Positions 17,513 through 26,132 of a stretch of DNA of 56,138 nucleotides are shown piece by piece (position 1 is the stretch's first letter; every line of letters begins with the position of its first letter). The notes under the pieces are model-generated. The model had not been told where the DNA came from. It did not search any database and worked only from the letters and a program-made list of their open reading frames with translations. The DNA comes from Oligoflexia bacterium (GTDB taxonomy: Bacteria; Bdellovibrionota; UBA1018), in assembly GCA_023701205.1 (NCBI GenBank), contig JAMPXJ010000031.1:1-56138 (forward strand), written 5' to 3'. The position numbers and the translations under genes were made by a program.

Positions 17513-19667
17513 GGCGCCGGGCGCCGCCCGCTCGGGCTCGGCTTCCGACACCGACATCCAATACGTCAAAGGGGTGGGGCCGGGCCTGGGAGCGCTCCTC
17601 AAGAGTCGCGGCCTGACGACGGTAAGAGACCTGCTTTATTTCTTCCCGCGCGCCTACGAGGACCGCACCCGGATCCTGAAAGTCACCGAGCTCAAGGAGG
17701 GCCAGTCGGCCACCGTTGCCCTGATGGTCCGCTCCTCGCGCCAGCTCCGGCTGCGCACGGGCAGAACCCTGCTCGAGGTTCGCGCGGGGGACGAGAGCGG
17801 GACGCTTTCGCTGAAATGGTTCCATGCCCCCCGGGGGATGGAATCGCGCTTCGTCCCGGGCGCGCAGATCATCGTCACCGGGACGCCCAAACGCTTCCTC
17901 GGCTCTTTCGAGATCATTCATCCCGAGATCAGCTGGGGCCAGAGCGCCGCGACGGAGAACGTCGGACGGGTCGTGCCGATCTATACCGAGCTCGAAGGGA
18001 TCTCAAGCCGCGTGCTGCGCAAGATCCTCTGGGAGGCGCTCGAAAAATATTCCGCCACCCTGGGCGAGGATCTCCCGCAGACACTGCTCCAGGCGCACGG
18101 GCTGCCGAGACTTGCCGAGGCCGTGCGGACCATCCACTTCCCTCCGGATACGCAGGTGCAGGATCTCATCGACTTCAAGGCCCCGGCCCACCGGCGCCTG
18201 ATCTACGAGGAGTTCCTCAAGTTCGAGTTCCTCGTGCTCAAGCAGCGCCTGAAGATGCAGCGGGAGCGCGCGCCGCTCTTCGGCCCGAACGGCGGGCGTG
18301 ACGCCGCCGCGGAGCTCGAAAAGCTCCTGCCCTTCGACCTGACCGCCGGGCAGAAAAGCGCGATCGCGGAGATCCTGGGCGACCTGGGTCAGCCTCATCC
18401 GATGAACCGCCTGATCCAAGGGGACGTGGGTTCGGGCAAGACGGCGGTGGCGTTCCTGACCGCCGGCTGCGTGCTCGCCGAAGGCGGCCAGGCCGCGCTG
18501 ATGGCGCCGACCGAGATCCTCGCGGAGCAGCACTACCGGAATGCGACGCTCCTTTTCGGCGGAAGGCTCAACGTCGCGCTGCTCACCGGGAAAACTCCTG
18601 GCGCGGAGCGGACGAAGCTCCTCGCGCGCCTCGCGGCGGGCGAGCCGCTGCTTCTGATCGGCACGCACGCGCTGCTCGAGGCGCCCGTGGAGTTCCGGAA
18701 TCTCGATTACATCCTCATCGACGAGCAGCACCGCTTCGGCGTCGAGCAGCGCCGCACGCTCCGGCACAAAGGCACCCGCACGGATGCCGCGGCGGGCGCG
18801 ACGCAGTTCCCGCACACGTTGGTGCTCACCGCGACGCCGATCCCGCGCACGCTGGCGCTCACCGCTTACGGCGATCTCGCCATCAGCTCCATTCGCGAAC
18901 TGCCGCCCGGACGCACGCCCGTCGTGACCCAGGTCGTCCGCGAGCGCGCCGCCCGCGCCCGCGCTTACGAGCGGATCCGCGAGGAGCTGCGCAAGGGGCA
19001 CCAGGCTTATTTCATCTATCCCCTCGTGAACGATAGCGAAGCAGAAGGCTTCACCCAGCTCAAGTCCGCCGTGGCGGAGTCCGAACGCCTGCAGCGCGAG
19101 GTTTTCCCCGAGTTCCGCGTGGGACTCCTGCACGGCCAGCAGCGCCCCGACGAGAAAGCCGCGATCATGGACCGTTACAAGCGGCGCGAGCTCGACATCC
19201 TCGTTTCGACGACCGTGGTGGAGGTCGGCGTGGATGTCCCCAACGCGACGGTGATGGTTATCGAGCATTCGGAGCGTTTCGGGCTTTCACAGCTCCATCA
19301 GCTGCGCGGGCGCGTCGGCCGCGGCGCGAAGCAGTCCTATTGTTTTCTCTTCGCCGCCGAGCGCGTGGGCGAAAATACTCAGGCGCGGCTCGAGGTGCTC
19401 GAGGAAACCAACGACGGCTTCCGGATCGCCGAAGCGGATCTGGAAATCCGGGGTCCCGGCGAGTTCCTGGGCACCCGGCAGTCCGGCGGCCTGCCATTCA
19501 AGCTTGCCAACCTCGTGCGGGACCAGAAATGGCTCCTTCAAGCCCGGGACGATGCCACCTGGCTTCTCAAGAGTGACCCCGACCTTCAGCTTCCAGAACA
19601 TCGACCGCTGAAAACCTTTTACGAGCGAGAGGGAAGCCTCCAGTTTGATCGCCTAAAAACATCTTAA
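17460..19667 (+). CDS. recG: ATP-dependent DNA helicase RecG
   Basis: 735 residues, slightly longer than the usual 690 because of an N-terminal leader. RecG regresses stalled replication forks and branch-migrates Holliday junctions. An N-terminal helix-hairpin-like start ([20 protein letters not shown]) and OB-fold wedge domain come first; then SF2 motor motifs: [15 protein letters not shown] (Walker A), [12 protein letters not shown] (Ia), [22 protein letters not shown] (DEQH, motif II), [13 protein letters not shown] (III), [17 protein letters not shown] (V) and [15 protein letters not shown] (VI). The ATG at 17460 lies inside greA, and the first 30 or so residues are low-complexity, so the true start could be an internal codon nearer 17550. 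Confidence 0.95.
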   Translation: MPPEARFTTTSSTSPTSKAPGAARSGSASDTDIQYVKGVGPGLGALLKSRGLTTVRDLLYFFPRAYEDRTRILKVTELKEGQSATVALMVRSSRQLRLRTGRTLLEVRAGDESGTLSLKWFHAPRGMESRFVPGAQIIVTGTPKRFLGSFEIIHPEISWGQSAATENVGRVVPIYTELEGISSRVLRKILWEALEKYSATLGEDLPQTLLQAHGLPRLAEAVRTIHFPPDTQVQDLIDFKAPAHRRLIYEEFLKFEFLVLKQRLKMQRERAPLFGPNGGRDAAAELEKLLPFDLTAGQKSAIAEILGDLGQPHPMNRLIQGDVGSGKTAVAFLTAGCVLAEGGQAALMAPTEILAEQHYRNATLLFGGRLNVALLTGKTPGAERTKLLARLAAGEPLLLIGTHALLEAPVEFRNLDYILIDEQHRFGVEQRRTLRHKGTRTDAAAGATQFPHTLVLTATPIPRTLALTAYGDLAISSIRELPPGRTPVVTQVVRERAARARAYERIREELRKGHQAYFIYPLVNDSEAEGFTQLKSAVAESERLQREVFPEFRVGLLHGQQRPDEKAAIMDRYKRRELDILVSTTVVEVGVDVPNATVMVIEHSERFGLSQLHQLRGRVGRGAKQSYCFLFAAERVGENTQARLEVLEETNDGFRIAEADLEIRGPGEFLGTRQSGGLPFKLANLVRDQKWLLQARDDATWLLKSDPDLQLPEHRPLKTFYEREGSLQFDRLKTS

Positions 19668-19706
19668 CTTCCGTAATATCAGCATGTTGCCGTCCAGTTG
19701 ACCATA

Positions 19707-19723
19707 TTAACGCAATGCGTTAA
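19707..19723. promoter_or_regulatory. Palindromic operator candidate upstream of XRE gene
   Basis: TTAACGCA-A-TGCGTTAA is a perfect 8-bp inverted repeat with a 1-nt centre, ending 10 nt before the ATG at 19734. It lies between a TTGACC (19698-19703) and a TAACTT (19721-19726) spaced 17 bp apart, so a bound protein would block RNA polymerase. Autoregulation by the XRE protein encoded just downstream is the simplest reading. Confidence 0.5.
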
Positions 19724-19733
19724 CTTTATCATT

Positions 19734-20219
19734 ATGGTTGATTCTCCTAAACGACCCAGGTTGGTAGGCGGGTTCATTCGGCAGAAACGCGAAGCACTGG
19801 GACTTTCCCAAAGAGCTCTGGGCCTGCTTTTCGCCCCTCCCGTCACCACCCAGTTCATTTCAAACCTCGAGCGTGGGGTCACTCCGCTGCCTCCGAACCA
19901 CGTGCCGACCCTGACCAAGGCATTGCAGGTCAACGAAGGGGAGCTCATGGCCCTGCTCGAACGCGAATATGCGATCAAGCTTTCGGGTCGCCTCGGGCGC
20001 GAAGGAAGCACGGCAGGCGAGCTGCCGAACGGGAAGGCGGATTCGACCGTGGCTGTCGCCTCCTGCGACGCCGCTTTCGTCAGGACGCTGTATGAGGCCT
20101 ACCGGCTCGCCGATGCGAAGACCCGCCAGGCCTTCACGACGGTTTGCGAGAGCATCCTCAATCTGCCAAAAGGCGCATTCAACGCCACTGAGAGGCCCGG
20201 CTCAGAAAATCCGAACTGA
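19734..20219 (+). CDS. XRE-family HTH transcriptional regulator
   Basis: 161 residues starting MVDSPKRPRLVGGFIRQKRE; an upstream in-frame ATG at 19698 would put the palindromic operator inside the coding region, so 19734 is preferred. The HTH covers about residues 12-66: GGFIRQKREALGLSQRALGL, FAPPVTTQFISNLERG, then LPPNHVPTLTKALQVNEGEL. The rest has no recognised ligand domain and ends in a helix (AFVRTLYEAYRLADAKTRQA). It is a probable DNA-binding repressor; the adjacent palindrome suggests self-regulation. It lies between recG and an alpha/beta hydrolase gene that has its own -10 element. Confidence 0.85.
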   Translation: MVDSPKRPRLVGGFIRQKREALGLSQRALGLLFAPPVTTQFISNLERGVTPLPPNHVPTLTKALQVNEGELMALLEREYAIKLSGRLGREGSTAGELPNGKADSTVAVASCDAAFVRTLYEAYRLADAKTRQAFTTVCESILNLPKGAFNATERPGSENPN

Positions 20220-20233
20220 CCTGAGCCCGCTTT

Positions 20234-20242
20234 TGCTATAAT
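20234..20242 (+). promoter_or_regulatory. Extended -10 promoter element for hydrolase gene
   Basis: TGC followed by a perfect TATAAT (20237-20242), an extended -10. No good -35 is present at 17 bp upstream. The -10 ends 9 nt before the ATG at 20252, so the transcript would have about 3 nt of leader. Confidence 0.5.
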
Positions 20243-20251
20243 CAACCGAAG

Positions 20252-21265
20252 ATGCAGATCCAACTCCCCATCAATCCGAGGCCGCGAGGCGCTCGACGCA
20301 AGAGCATCGCCGAGATCGAACGTTCCCGCGACGAAGGAAAGTCCCGGGTCAGTCACGGCTACGTGAAGAGCTTCGACGATACCAAGCTCTTTTACAGTCT
20401 CGAAGGCAGCGGCCCTCCGCTGGTGTTCTGCTACGGGCTGGTCTGCTCGAGCCTCCACTGGACCTATCAGGTCGATCACTTCCGGAGCGGTTATCAGGCC
20501 GTCTGGTTCGATTACCGCGGGCACCACAACTCCGAGACGCCGAAGGACCTCAAGAGCCTGACGCTCCAGAACATGGCGCGGGATCTCGGGATCCTGCTCG
20601 ACGAGCTCGGGATCCGCGAAGCCGTTTTCCTGGGCCACAGCATGGGCGTCAATACCGTCCTGGAATTCTACCGGCAGCAGCCCGGGCGCGTGAAGGGAAT
20701 GATCCTCGCGAACGGCACGGCCAAGCCCCCGCTGGAGACGCTCTTCCGCAACAACGCGTTCCAGGCGGGCTTCAAGCTGCTGAAGAAGCTCCACGAGAAA
20801 TCGCCCGAGCTCGTGCAGCTGTTCTGGAAGCTGCAGAAAGGCAACCCCATCGCCAGGAGCATCGTCGCGCTGGGCGGCTTCAATCCGCATCTCACCGCGC
20901 CCGAGGACATCGAGCTTTACGTCGATCAGGTCGCTGACATGGATCCCTCGATCCTCATTCACCTCATCGAGAACTATGACGCATACGACGCCACGGCCTG
21001 GCTGCATACGATCGCCATTCCGACGCTGATCCTCGCGGGCGAGCAGGACAACGTGATCCCGCTCGAGCAGCAGGAACTATTGCATCAGCTGATCCCGGCG
21101 AGCCGCCTCGAGGTGATCCGTCATGGCAGCCACTGCCCGCAGATGGACCTTCCCGAGCTGGTGAATCTCAAGATCGAGACCTTCCTGAAAGAGGTCGGCT
21201 ACGAAAGAACCCAGTCGGACCAGGGGAATCTCCAGTCGGACCAGTGCGAAGCATCCAAGCCCTGA
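20252..21265 (+). CDS. Alpha/beta-fold hydrolase
   Basis: 337 residues. After a basic N-terminal leader comes the fold core: KLFYSLEGSGPPLVFCYGL (oxyanion region), WFDYRGHHNS, the nucleophile elbow FLGHSMGVNTVLEFY (Ser in GHSMG), an alpha-helical cap, then LILAGEQDNVIP (acid) and VIRHGSHCPQMDLPE (catalytic His). All three triad residues are present. The substrate is unknown; related proteins are esterases, lipases or C-C hydrolases. The extreme C-terminus contains two copies of a SDQ-type repeat encoded by a 13-nt direct repeat, and its last 67 nt overlap the convergent oxidoreductase gene. Confidence 0.88.
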   Translation: MQIQLPINPRPRGARRKSIAEIERSRDEGKSRVSHGYVKSFDDTKLFYSLEGSGPPLVFCYGLVCSSLHWTYQVDHFRSGYQAVWFDYRGHHNSETPKDLKSLTLQNMARDLGILLDELGIREAVFLGHSMGVNTVLEFYRQQPGRVKGMILANGTAKPPLETLFRNNAFQAGFKLLKKLHEKSPELVQLFWKLQKGNPIARSIVALGGFNPHLTAPEDIELYVDQVADMDPSILIHLIENYDAYDATAWLHTIAIPTLILAGEQDNVIPLEQQELLHQLIPASRLEVIRHGSHCPQMDLPELVNLKIETFLKEVGYERTQSDQGNLQSDQCEASKP

Positions 21266-23160
21266 TCGAGCAGGACCCGGCGGAACGGCTCGAGGCAGAG
21301 CTGACCGTGGCAGCGGCCTTCGCCGACCGGCGTCACCGAGAGCACCGCTTCGGGTGAACGCAGCTTTCCTTGCGAGAGCCGCTCGAGCACCTGGCCCGGG
21401 GAGATTCCCTGACACGGGCAGAGCAGGCTGGGATCCGACGCCTCGCGGACGGCGGCTGAATGCGCCCGGAGCTCGACGCTCATGCCGCGTCGGACCTCGG
21501 TTTGGCAGGCGAGCTTCTTCACGCCGTCCACCAGGACGTGGCATAGGCCGCAGCTTCCGTCCTTGCAGAAAAGGGCGTCGTCCGCCCGATTCTCCGCCGC
21601 CTCGAAGAGTGCGACGGTGACCGGAACCTGATCGCGCACGAGGCGCTTCTCGCCGTTGAGCTGGATCTCGACCCGATTCTCGGCCGAAGCCGAGCGCGAA
21701 ACGGCCTCCAGATACGCCTCATCCTCCGCCGCCGGCGCGCGAAGCCGTCGTAAGCCGCGCGCATCCCAGATCAGGTGCGTGGGAACCTCGAGCTCCACGA
21801 GCTGAAGCTTCCCTTCCGGCAGTTTCACCGCCTCAACCACCGCGACGACGCGCGCGGAGCCCAGGCTCTCGCCCCGGCGATTGACGAGAGTGGCGAACTC
21901 GCCGGCTTTCCATGCGCGCGCGCCCCGCCACGGGAGCGTCAGGGATGAAACCGACCGTTCCTCGCGCTCATGGATGAGCGGGATGGCCGCGCTCGGGCAC
22001 GCGCCCACGCAGATCCCGCAGCCCGTGCAGCGGGATTCGTCCAGGATCGGCGTGCCGGCCGGGCGCGGGATCTTTCCGATCGCGATGGCCGACTCGGGGC
22101 ACGCGAGCTTGCAGACATCGCAGGGAATCTCCTCGAAGCACTCGATCGAGGCGAGCTTCCGTACGCGCTGCTCTGTGCGGGGCACGCCCGAGAAGGCGCG
22201 GATTCGGGCGGAGTCGCCGCCCGACAGCCATTTTCCCTGGTACGAAGGCATGAAAGGCTCATTGCGGTGGCGAGGGTTGCGCTTGAGCCGGGAACGCGCG
22301 CGGCGATAGACCGCGTCAAGCGACTCGCGCCGCTCGCCAAGCTCCGGAATCAGCGCGCGCGCGATCTTCGCCGCGAGATAGCGGCCGCGCTCTTCCTCGA
22401 GAACCCAGCCTTCCACATCGTCTTCCCTCAGGGCGGGCGCCGTCTGCACCAGTTCGAAGAGAAACGATCCCGCCGGATATTCGCGAACGCCCGGGACATC
22501 CCGGAAAGGGCCGGCCGAAACCACTCGCGCGGTCTCCAGGACGCGCACTCCCTGCGCATCCTGCAGGCGAAGCTCCCATAGCAGCGCGGCTTTGCGGGCG
22601 AGGCTGATGGGCCTGGCCTCGAGGAGCCTCCCCCCGAGAGCTTCGAAACGCCGGCGCTCCACCTCCCATCCGGCGAAGCGCTTGGCATCCCAGCGGGCGA
22701 AGCCCTCGACGCAGTACACCTCGGCCGCGCCGCCCTCGAGAAGCTCGCTCGCGAAACGCAAAGCGCGGTTTCCCGAGCCCAGCACGACGGTGACCGGATC
22801 CCAGCTCACCTGGCTCTCGCGCCGCAGTCGCACCGCGGTCGAAAGCGGCAGCAGCCCCTGCGTCCGCCAGCCGGGAAACGGATCGGGCATCTCCGGAGCG
22901 GCGAAAACCTTCACGACCGCTCGGGCCTGGATTCGGTGCACGCGCCCCTGCACGTCCTGCACGAGCACCAGTCCGCCGGTGCCGGGAAGCGGAAGCACGC
23001 CGCGGACCCAGAGCGCTTCGCCCCCGAAGCTGCCCACCGAGAGACCCATATCGGCGCAAATCCGCGTGAGCGCGCGCACCCCGGCGGACGGCCACACCGG
23101 CACGCGCGGCCCGGCCACGGCGACCACGTCGAACTTCCCGTCCCTGACCTGAAGATTCAT
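21199..23160 (-). CDS. Multi-cofactor oxidoreductase: Rossmann, 2x[4Fe-4S], [2Fe-2S], BFD-like
   Basis: 653 residues from ATG 23160 (MNLQVRDGKFDVV); the open frame further upstream is a shadow. The first nucleotide-binding motif is degenerate (VVAVAGPRVP instead of GxGxxG), while the second is intact (VTVVLGSGNRALRFASEL, 123-140). A ferredoxin domain has two clusters (C341, C347, C350, C354 and C378, C381, C384, C388). Then a plant-type 2Fe-2S domain (C532, C537, C540, C552) and a BFD-like 2Fe-2S domain (CPC at 581-583, C617, C622). The set resembles alpha-type subunits of opine or sarcosine oxidase-like dehydrogenases but in a different order. The 4-nt overlap with the FAD protein gene suggests two subunits of one enzyme. 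Substrate is unknown. Confidence 0.8.
   Translation of the reverse strand: MNLQVRDGKFDVVAVAGPRVPVWPSAGVRALTRICADMGLSVGSFGGEALWVRGVLPLPGTGGLVLVQDVQGRVHRIQARAVVKVFAAPEMPDPFPGWRTQGLLPLSTAVRLRRESQVSWDPVTVVLGSGNRALRFASELLEGGAAEVYCVEGFARWDAKRFAGWEVERRRFEALGGRLLEARPISLARKAALLWELRLQDAQGVRVLETARVVSAGPFRDVPGVREYPAGSFLFELVQTAPALREDDVEGWVLEEERGRYLAAKIARALIPELGERRESLDAVYRRARSRLKRNPRHRNEPFMPSYQGKWLSGGDSARIRAFSGVPRTEQRVRKLASIECFEEIPCDVCKLACPESAIAIGKIPRPAGTPILDESRCTGCGICVGACPSAAIPLIHEREERSVSSLTLPWRGARAWKAGEFATLVNRRGESLGSARVVAVVEAVKLPEGKLQLVELEVPTHLIWDARGLRRLRAPAAEDEAYLEAVSRSASAENRVEIQLNGEKRLVRDQVPVTVALFEAAENRADDALFCKDGSCGLCHVLVDGVKKLACQTEVRRGMSVELRAHSAAVREASDPSLLCPCQGISPGQVLERLSQGKLRSPEAVLSVTPVGEGRCHGQLCLEPFRRVLLDQGLDASHWSDWRFPWSDWVLS
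21211..21244. repeat. 13-nt direct repeat in overlapping gene ends
   Basis: CCAGTCGGACCAG occurs at 21211-21223 and 21232-21244, a 21-nt period that keeps frame. It encodes repeated QSDQ in the hydrolase and repeated WSDW in the oxidoreductase on the other strand. Confidence 0.7.
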
Positions 23161-24389
23161 CCGCTCACCTCCAAGGCGATGCCACAGCTCTCGCGCGCCG
23201 TCCGAATGACCTCCACCAGCGGCCCGTCGCAGGCGGGAACCACGAAGACATAGCCTTCCTCCCCGGGACCGCCGCCGCGCGGACCGGGCGGCTCCCGGCC
23301 CCCCTGCAGGAACCAAGGCCGTGTAAATTCCCATTCAAATATCGCGCGAGGACGCATCGCGCGGATCGAGATCCGGTTCCATCTCAGGATGGAGTCGAAG
23401 ACGGTCATGATCGCGCTGAAGGACTCCGCCGACGCCCAGCTCGCCTGGCCCTGCGCCGCGTTCGTCTCGAAGGGATCCAGCAGCGGACCGGCACGGAGGA
23501 CCGAGAGCCGGTTGGCCGGAGCGGAAGGAAGCCCTTCGAGCTCCGCCCAGATCGCCATCTCACCCACATTGCCGATCACCGCCGGATCGATCGGATCGCG
23601 CGAGATGAAAGACCATTGCTCCCAGAGCCGCACCCCGCGAGGGCGCGATACGGGCGAGACTTCCGCCCGCCGGGCCTGCGCCAGCACCCACTGGGTGAGC
23701 CGCGGCGTCCAGTAGACCAGCATCCCGTCGCGGAGCCGCGCCGTATGGGCCATGCCGCCCGCATGGAAACGCACGCCTCCGGGCATGGGCTGGATCTGGG
23801 AGGCCCCGCAGACGACGCGCTCGGGGCCGAGGCGCTCGCGCAGAAACTCCAAGAGCCCGATGCGATAACGGGAGACATCCACGTCGCAGAGCCTCGGGAT
23901 GAGCACTCCCTGCAGCAGATCCGCTCCCGCCGCGGCTCCGGGAAACCGCCTCATCAGCGGCGGCCCCTCCATGAGCTGCGGATTCAGGTCCTCGTCCTCG
24001 GCCAGAACGAAAAGCTCATCGAGCGTGTCATGCCTCAGGGCCCCGGAGGGAGCCACCCAGAGACGCGCGCGTGCGCGTACGCACGGGGCGGTGGGATCGC
24101 GAAAGCCCGTTCCCGCCCTGCGTTCCGCCTCCGGGCCGCTCCAGTACTCCACGGCACCGGGAAACTCCGGCCGAAGCTGCTCGAGCGCGCTCTCGGGCGT
24201 GCCGCGCCGGATCCGCCCGGGCTCGGGAAGCTCGATCATCGGATCGAAGGGCAGCTCCGAATCCTCGAGGAAAAAATCCGTGTCGGGATTCAGCAACAGG
24301 ACCGACTTGCCTTGCGAAAGCAGGTGGCTTGCCGCCACGAGCGGCGCCACCCCCGTCCCCAGGACGGCGACGTCGCTATCGAGCAGCAT
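23157..24389 (-). CDS. FAD-dependent oxidoreductase-like subunit
   Basis: 410 residues. The N-terminus LLDSDVAVLGTGVAPLVAAS with QGKSVLLLNPD is a Rossmann dinucleotide-binding fold; the loop is GTGVAP rather than the usual GxGxxG. The remainder has no family I can name, but the C-terminus EEGYVFVVPACDGPLVE resembles the end of flavoprotein subunits. It overlaps the multi-Fe-S gene by 4 nt and the TIGR04552 gene by 14 nt, so all three are one transcription and translation unit. It probably supplies the substrate-oxidising flavin of a heteromeric dehydrogenase, passing electrons to the Fe-S partner. Confidence 0.65.
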   Translation of the reverse strand: MLLDSDVAVLGTGVAPLVAASHLLSQGKSVLLLNPDTDFFLEDSELPFDPMIELPEPGRIRRGTPESALEQLRPEFPGAVEYWSGPEAERRAGTGFRDPTAPCVRARARLWVAPSGALRHDTLDELFVLAEDEDLNPQLMEGPPLMRRFPGAAAGADLLQGVLIPRLCDVDVSRYRIGLLEFLRERLGPERVVCGASQIQPMPGGVRFHAGGMAHTARLRDGMLVYWTPRLTQWVLAQARRAEVSPVSRPRGVRLWEQWSFISRDPIDPAVIGNVGEMAIWAELEGLPSAPANRLSVLRAGPLLDPFETNAAQGQASWASAESFSAIMTVFDSILRWNRISIRAMRPRAIFEWEFTRPWFLQGGREPPGPRGGGPGEEGYVFVVPACDGPLVEVIRTARESCGIALEVSG

Positions 24390-25617
24390 CGAACACCGAC
24401 ATCACTCGCTTCATCGCCGTCTGCACCTGCGCGCGCTTGTATTCGCTGTGCGCGCTGCGGCCCTTCTCGTTCTCCTCGGCGCTCTTGCGGTCGACGAGCT
24501 GGACCTCGAAGGGATAAAAGAAGCGCACCTCGCGCTGCAGGTACTTGAGATCGACGCGCTCGAGCGCCTTCAGCATTTCCGGATCGACCTCTTTGGAGCG
24601 TGCGAGCGTCTTGAGGCCCTTGAGATCCTCATAGAGCGGGTTTCGCAGCTTGATGAGCTGCCGGCAGGTGAACTGGATGGCCCGGTAGAACTCGCTCGAA
24701 TGCGGATTGTCCGGATTCACGAGCGGCGGGCGCGCGATGAGCTCCAGCTCCCGCGCGAGCTCCGCCTCGGAAAGCTCGCCCTGCTCGGCGCGAAGCAGGA
24801 GCGCCCCCATCTGCTCCCGGAAATAATCGAGCTCCACGAGCGTGTTGCGCGAGCGGCTCGGCTTGATGTTCGGCGGCATCACGATCATCTTCTCTTTGAG
24901 GTACTTGATCACGCGGAGCGCATCGAGCCGCGTGTAGGTGACGAAGCGGATGCCGACCCGGTCGAAGATATCCTCCGCGACGTTCTCGGGCTTGTGCAGG
25001 AGCTTGAGGATGGTGGAGTCACGTGACTTCTTCGGCTTCGTCTCGAAAGCGACGAGATCCACCCGCAGCGGATCCTCATCCCGTTCACCGAGGTAAAGCG
25101 CGCCTTCGGAATCCCGATGGATGACCTTGTAAAAACGGTCGAAGATCTGCTGCTGAAGATCGCCGAAGTAAGAGGAACGCAGATCCTTGTCGATGTGCGC
25201 GATCGTGTGCATCACCTTGAGAAGCGCGCAGGCCCAGTTACGCAGGAAAAGCCCCTGGGTATCGGCCGACTGCCCGGGCAGATTGCAGCTTGCCATCAGG
25301 AAAAGCTCCCGGACGTCTGAAAGCTCCACGACCTTGCGGGGGATTTCCAGCCGCAGTCCCTCCGGGTTATCCGGGTGCAGGAAATTCTTGCGGATGAAGT
25401 TGAGCGCTTCCTGGAAATTGCCATGCACTTCGGCGCGCTCGATCGGATTCTCCAGGTCGTACCCGTAGCTCTCGATGAACCGTTGCGCCTCATCCAGCGT
25501 CTTGAGCTGGAATCCGGTCGGTGAATCGATCGAGGACCTGCCCGTCACGATGACGTCGAGCACATCCCAGTTGAAATCGTATTTTCCCCGAAGGGAACCC
25601 CCCGCTCTGCTTCCCAT
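24376..25617 (-). CDS. TIGR04552 family protein with RelA/SpoT-like motifs
   Basis: 413 residues from ATG 25617 (a TTG two codons upstream is also possible). It resembles the TIGR04552 family of delta- and Bdellovibrio-type bacteria, which has no assigned function. I see the order of motifs of a (p)ppGpp-synthetase nucleotidyltransferase: a basic KPKKSRDST segment (195-202), FDRVGIRFV with D219, FYRAIQFTCR at 310-319 (compare NGYRSLH), FEVQLVDR with E371 (compare EIQIRT) and KGRSAHSEYK (compare GxAAHWxYK). The gap between the D and YR motifs is about 90 residues, longer than in RelA, and holds an acidic helical insert. The N-terminal 150 residues are helical and unassigned. First gene of the operon with the two oxidoreductase subunits. 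Confidence 0.72.
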   Translation of the reverse strand: MGSRAGGSLRGKYDFNWDVLDVIVTGRSSIDSPTGFQLKTLDEAQRFIESYGYDLENPIERAEVHGNFQEALNFIRKNFLHPDNPEGLRLEIPRKVVELSDVRELFLMASCNLPGQSADTQGLFLRNWACALLKVMHTIAHIDKDLRSSYFGDLQQQIFDRFYKVIHRDSEGALYLGERDEDPLRVDLVAFETKPKKSRDSTILKLLHKPENVAEDIFDRVGIRFVTYTRLDALRVIKYLKEKMIVMPPNIKPSRSRNTLVELDYFREQMGALLLRAEQGELSEAELARELELIARPPLVNPDNPHSSEFYRAIQFTCRQLIKLRNPLYEDLKGLKTLARSKEVDPEMLKALERVDLKYLQREVRFFYPFEVQLVDRKSAEENEKGRSAHSEYKRAQVQTAMKRVMSVFDAAR

Positions 25618-25694
25618 TTCCAAAGCGCAGCTTAGCCGAAGGAAGTCCCCCGGTACAACGCCTTTAATATACGCAGGGCATTAAGAGTGCGGCC

Positions 25695-26132
25695 ATGCTA
25701 ATGTCGTTCGTCATGAGCCCCGACGAAAGGTCGCGAAAGATTTACCGGTGCGCGCTCGAGGTGCGCGGCTACGAGCTCGACAGCTACGGCCACGTGAATC
25801 ACGCGCAGTACCTCAGCTACCTCGAGCACGCGCGCTGGAAAATGCTCGCAGAGGAAGGCATCACGCTCAAGACGCTCGCGGAGTGGAAACGCTGGCCCGT
25901 GGTCGCGGGTCTCGAGGTGCGGTACCTGCGGCCGACCTTCTGCGGCGACGAGCTGCGGATCGAGACGCAGGTGACGGAACATCGCCGCGTCGCCTTCGTC
26001 GTGGAACAGAAAATTTTCCGCGCGAATGAGCCGGTCCTCACGGCCCGGGTCGAGGCGGTGATCGTCAACGAGCATGGAAAACCCGCCGAGGTCCCGCCGG
26101 GGATGGCCGGATCCCTTTGGAGCCCGCCTTGA
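25695..26132 (+). CDS. Hot-dog fold acyl-CoA thioesterase (4HBT type)
   Basis: 145 residues (in-frame ATGs at 25695, 25701 and 25713). The hot-dog signature is clear: EVRGYELDSYGHVNHAQYLS, with the Asp of DSYGHVNH and the following NHAQYL helix, then YLEHARWKML, VVAGLEVRYLRPTFCGDELR and a C-terminal strand AFVVEQKIF. Such enzymes hydrolyse acyl-CoA or acyl-ACP thioesters in the cytoplasm. Chain-length preference cannot be told. Its end overlaps the pgpA start by 16 nt, linking it to phospholipid synthesis by position. Confidence 0.88.
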   Translation: MLMSFVMSPDERSRKIYRCALEVRGYELDSYGHVNHAQYLSYLEHARWKMLAEEGITLKTLAEWKRWPVVAGLEVRYLRPTFCGDELRIETQVTEHRRVAFVVEQKIFRANEPVLTARVEAVIVNEHGKPAEVPPGMAGSLWSPP

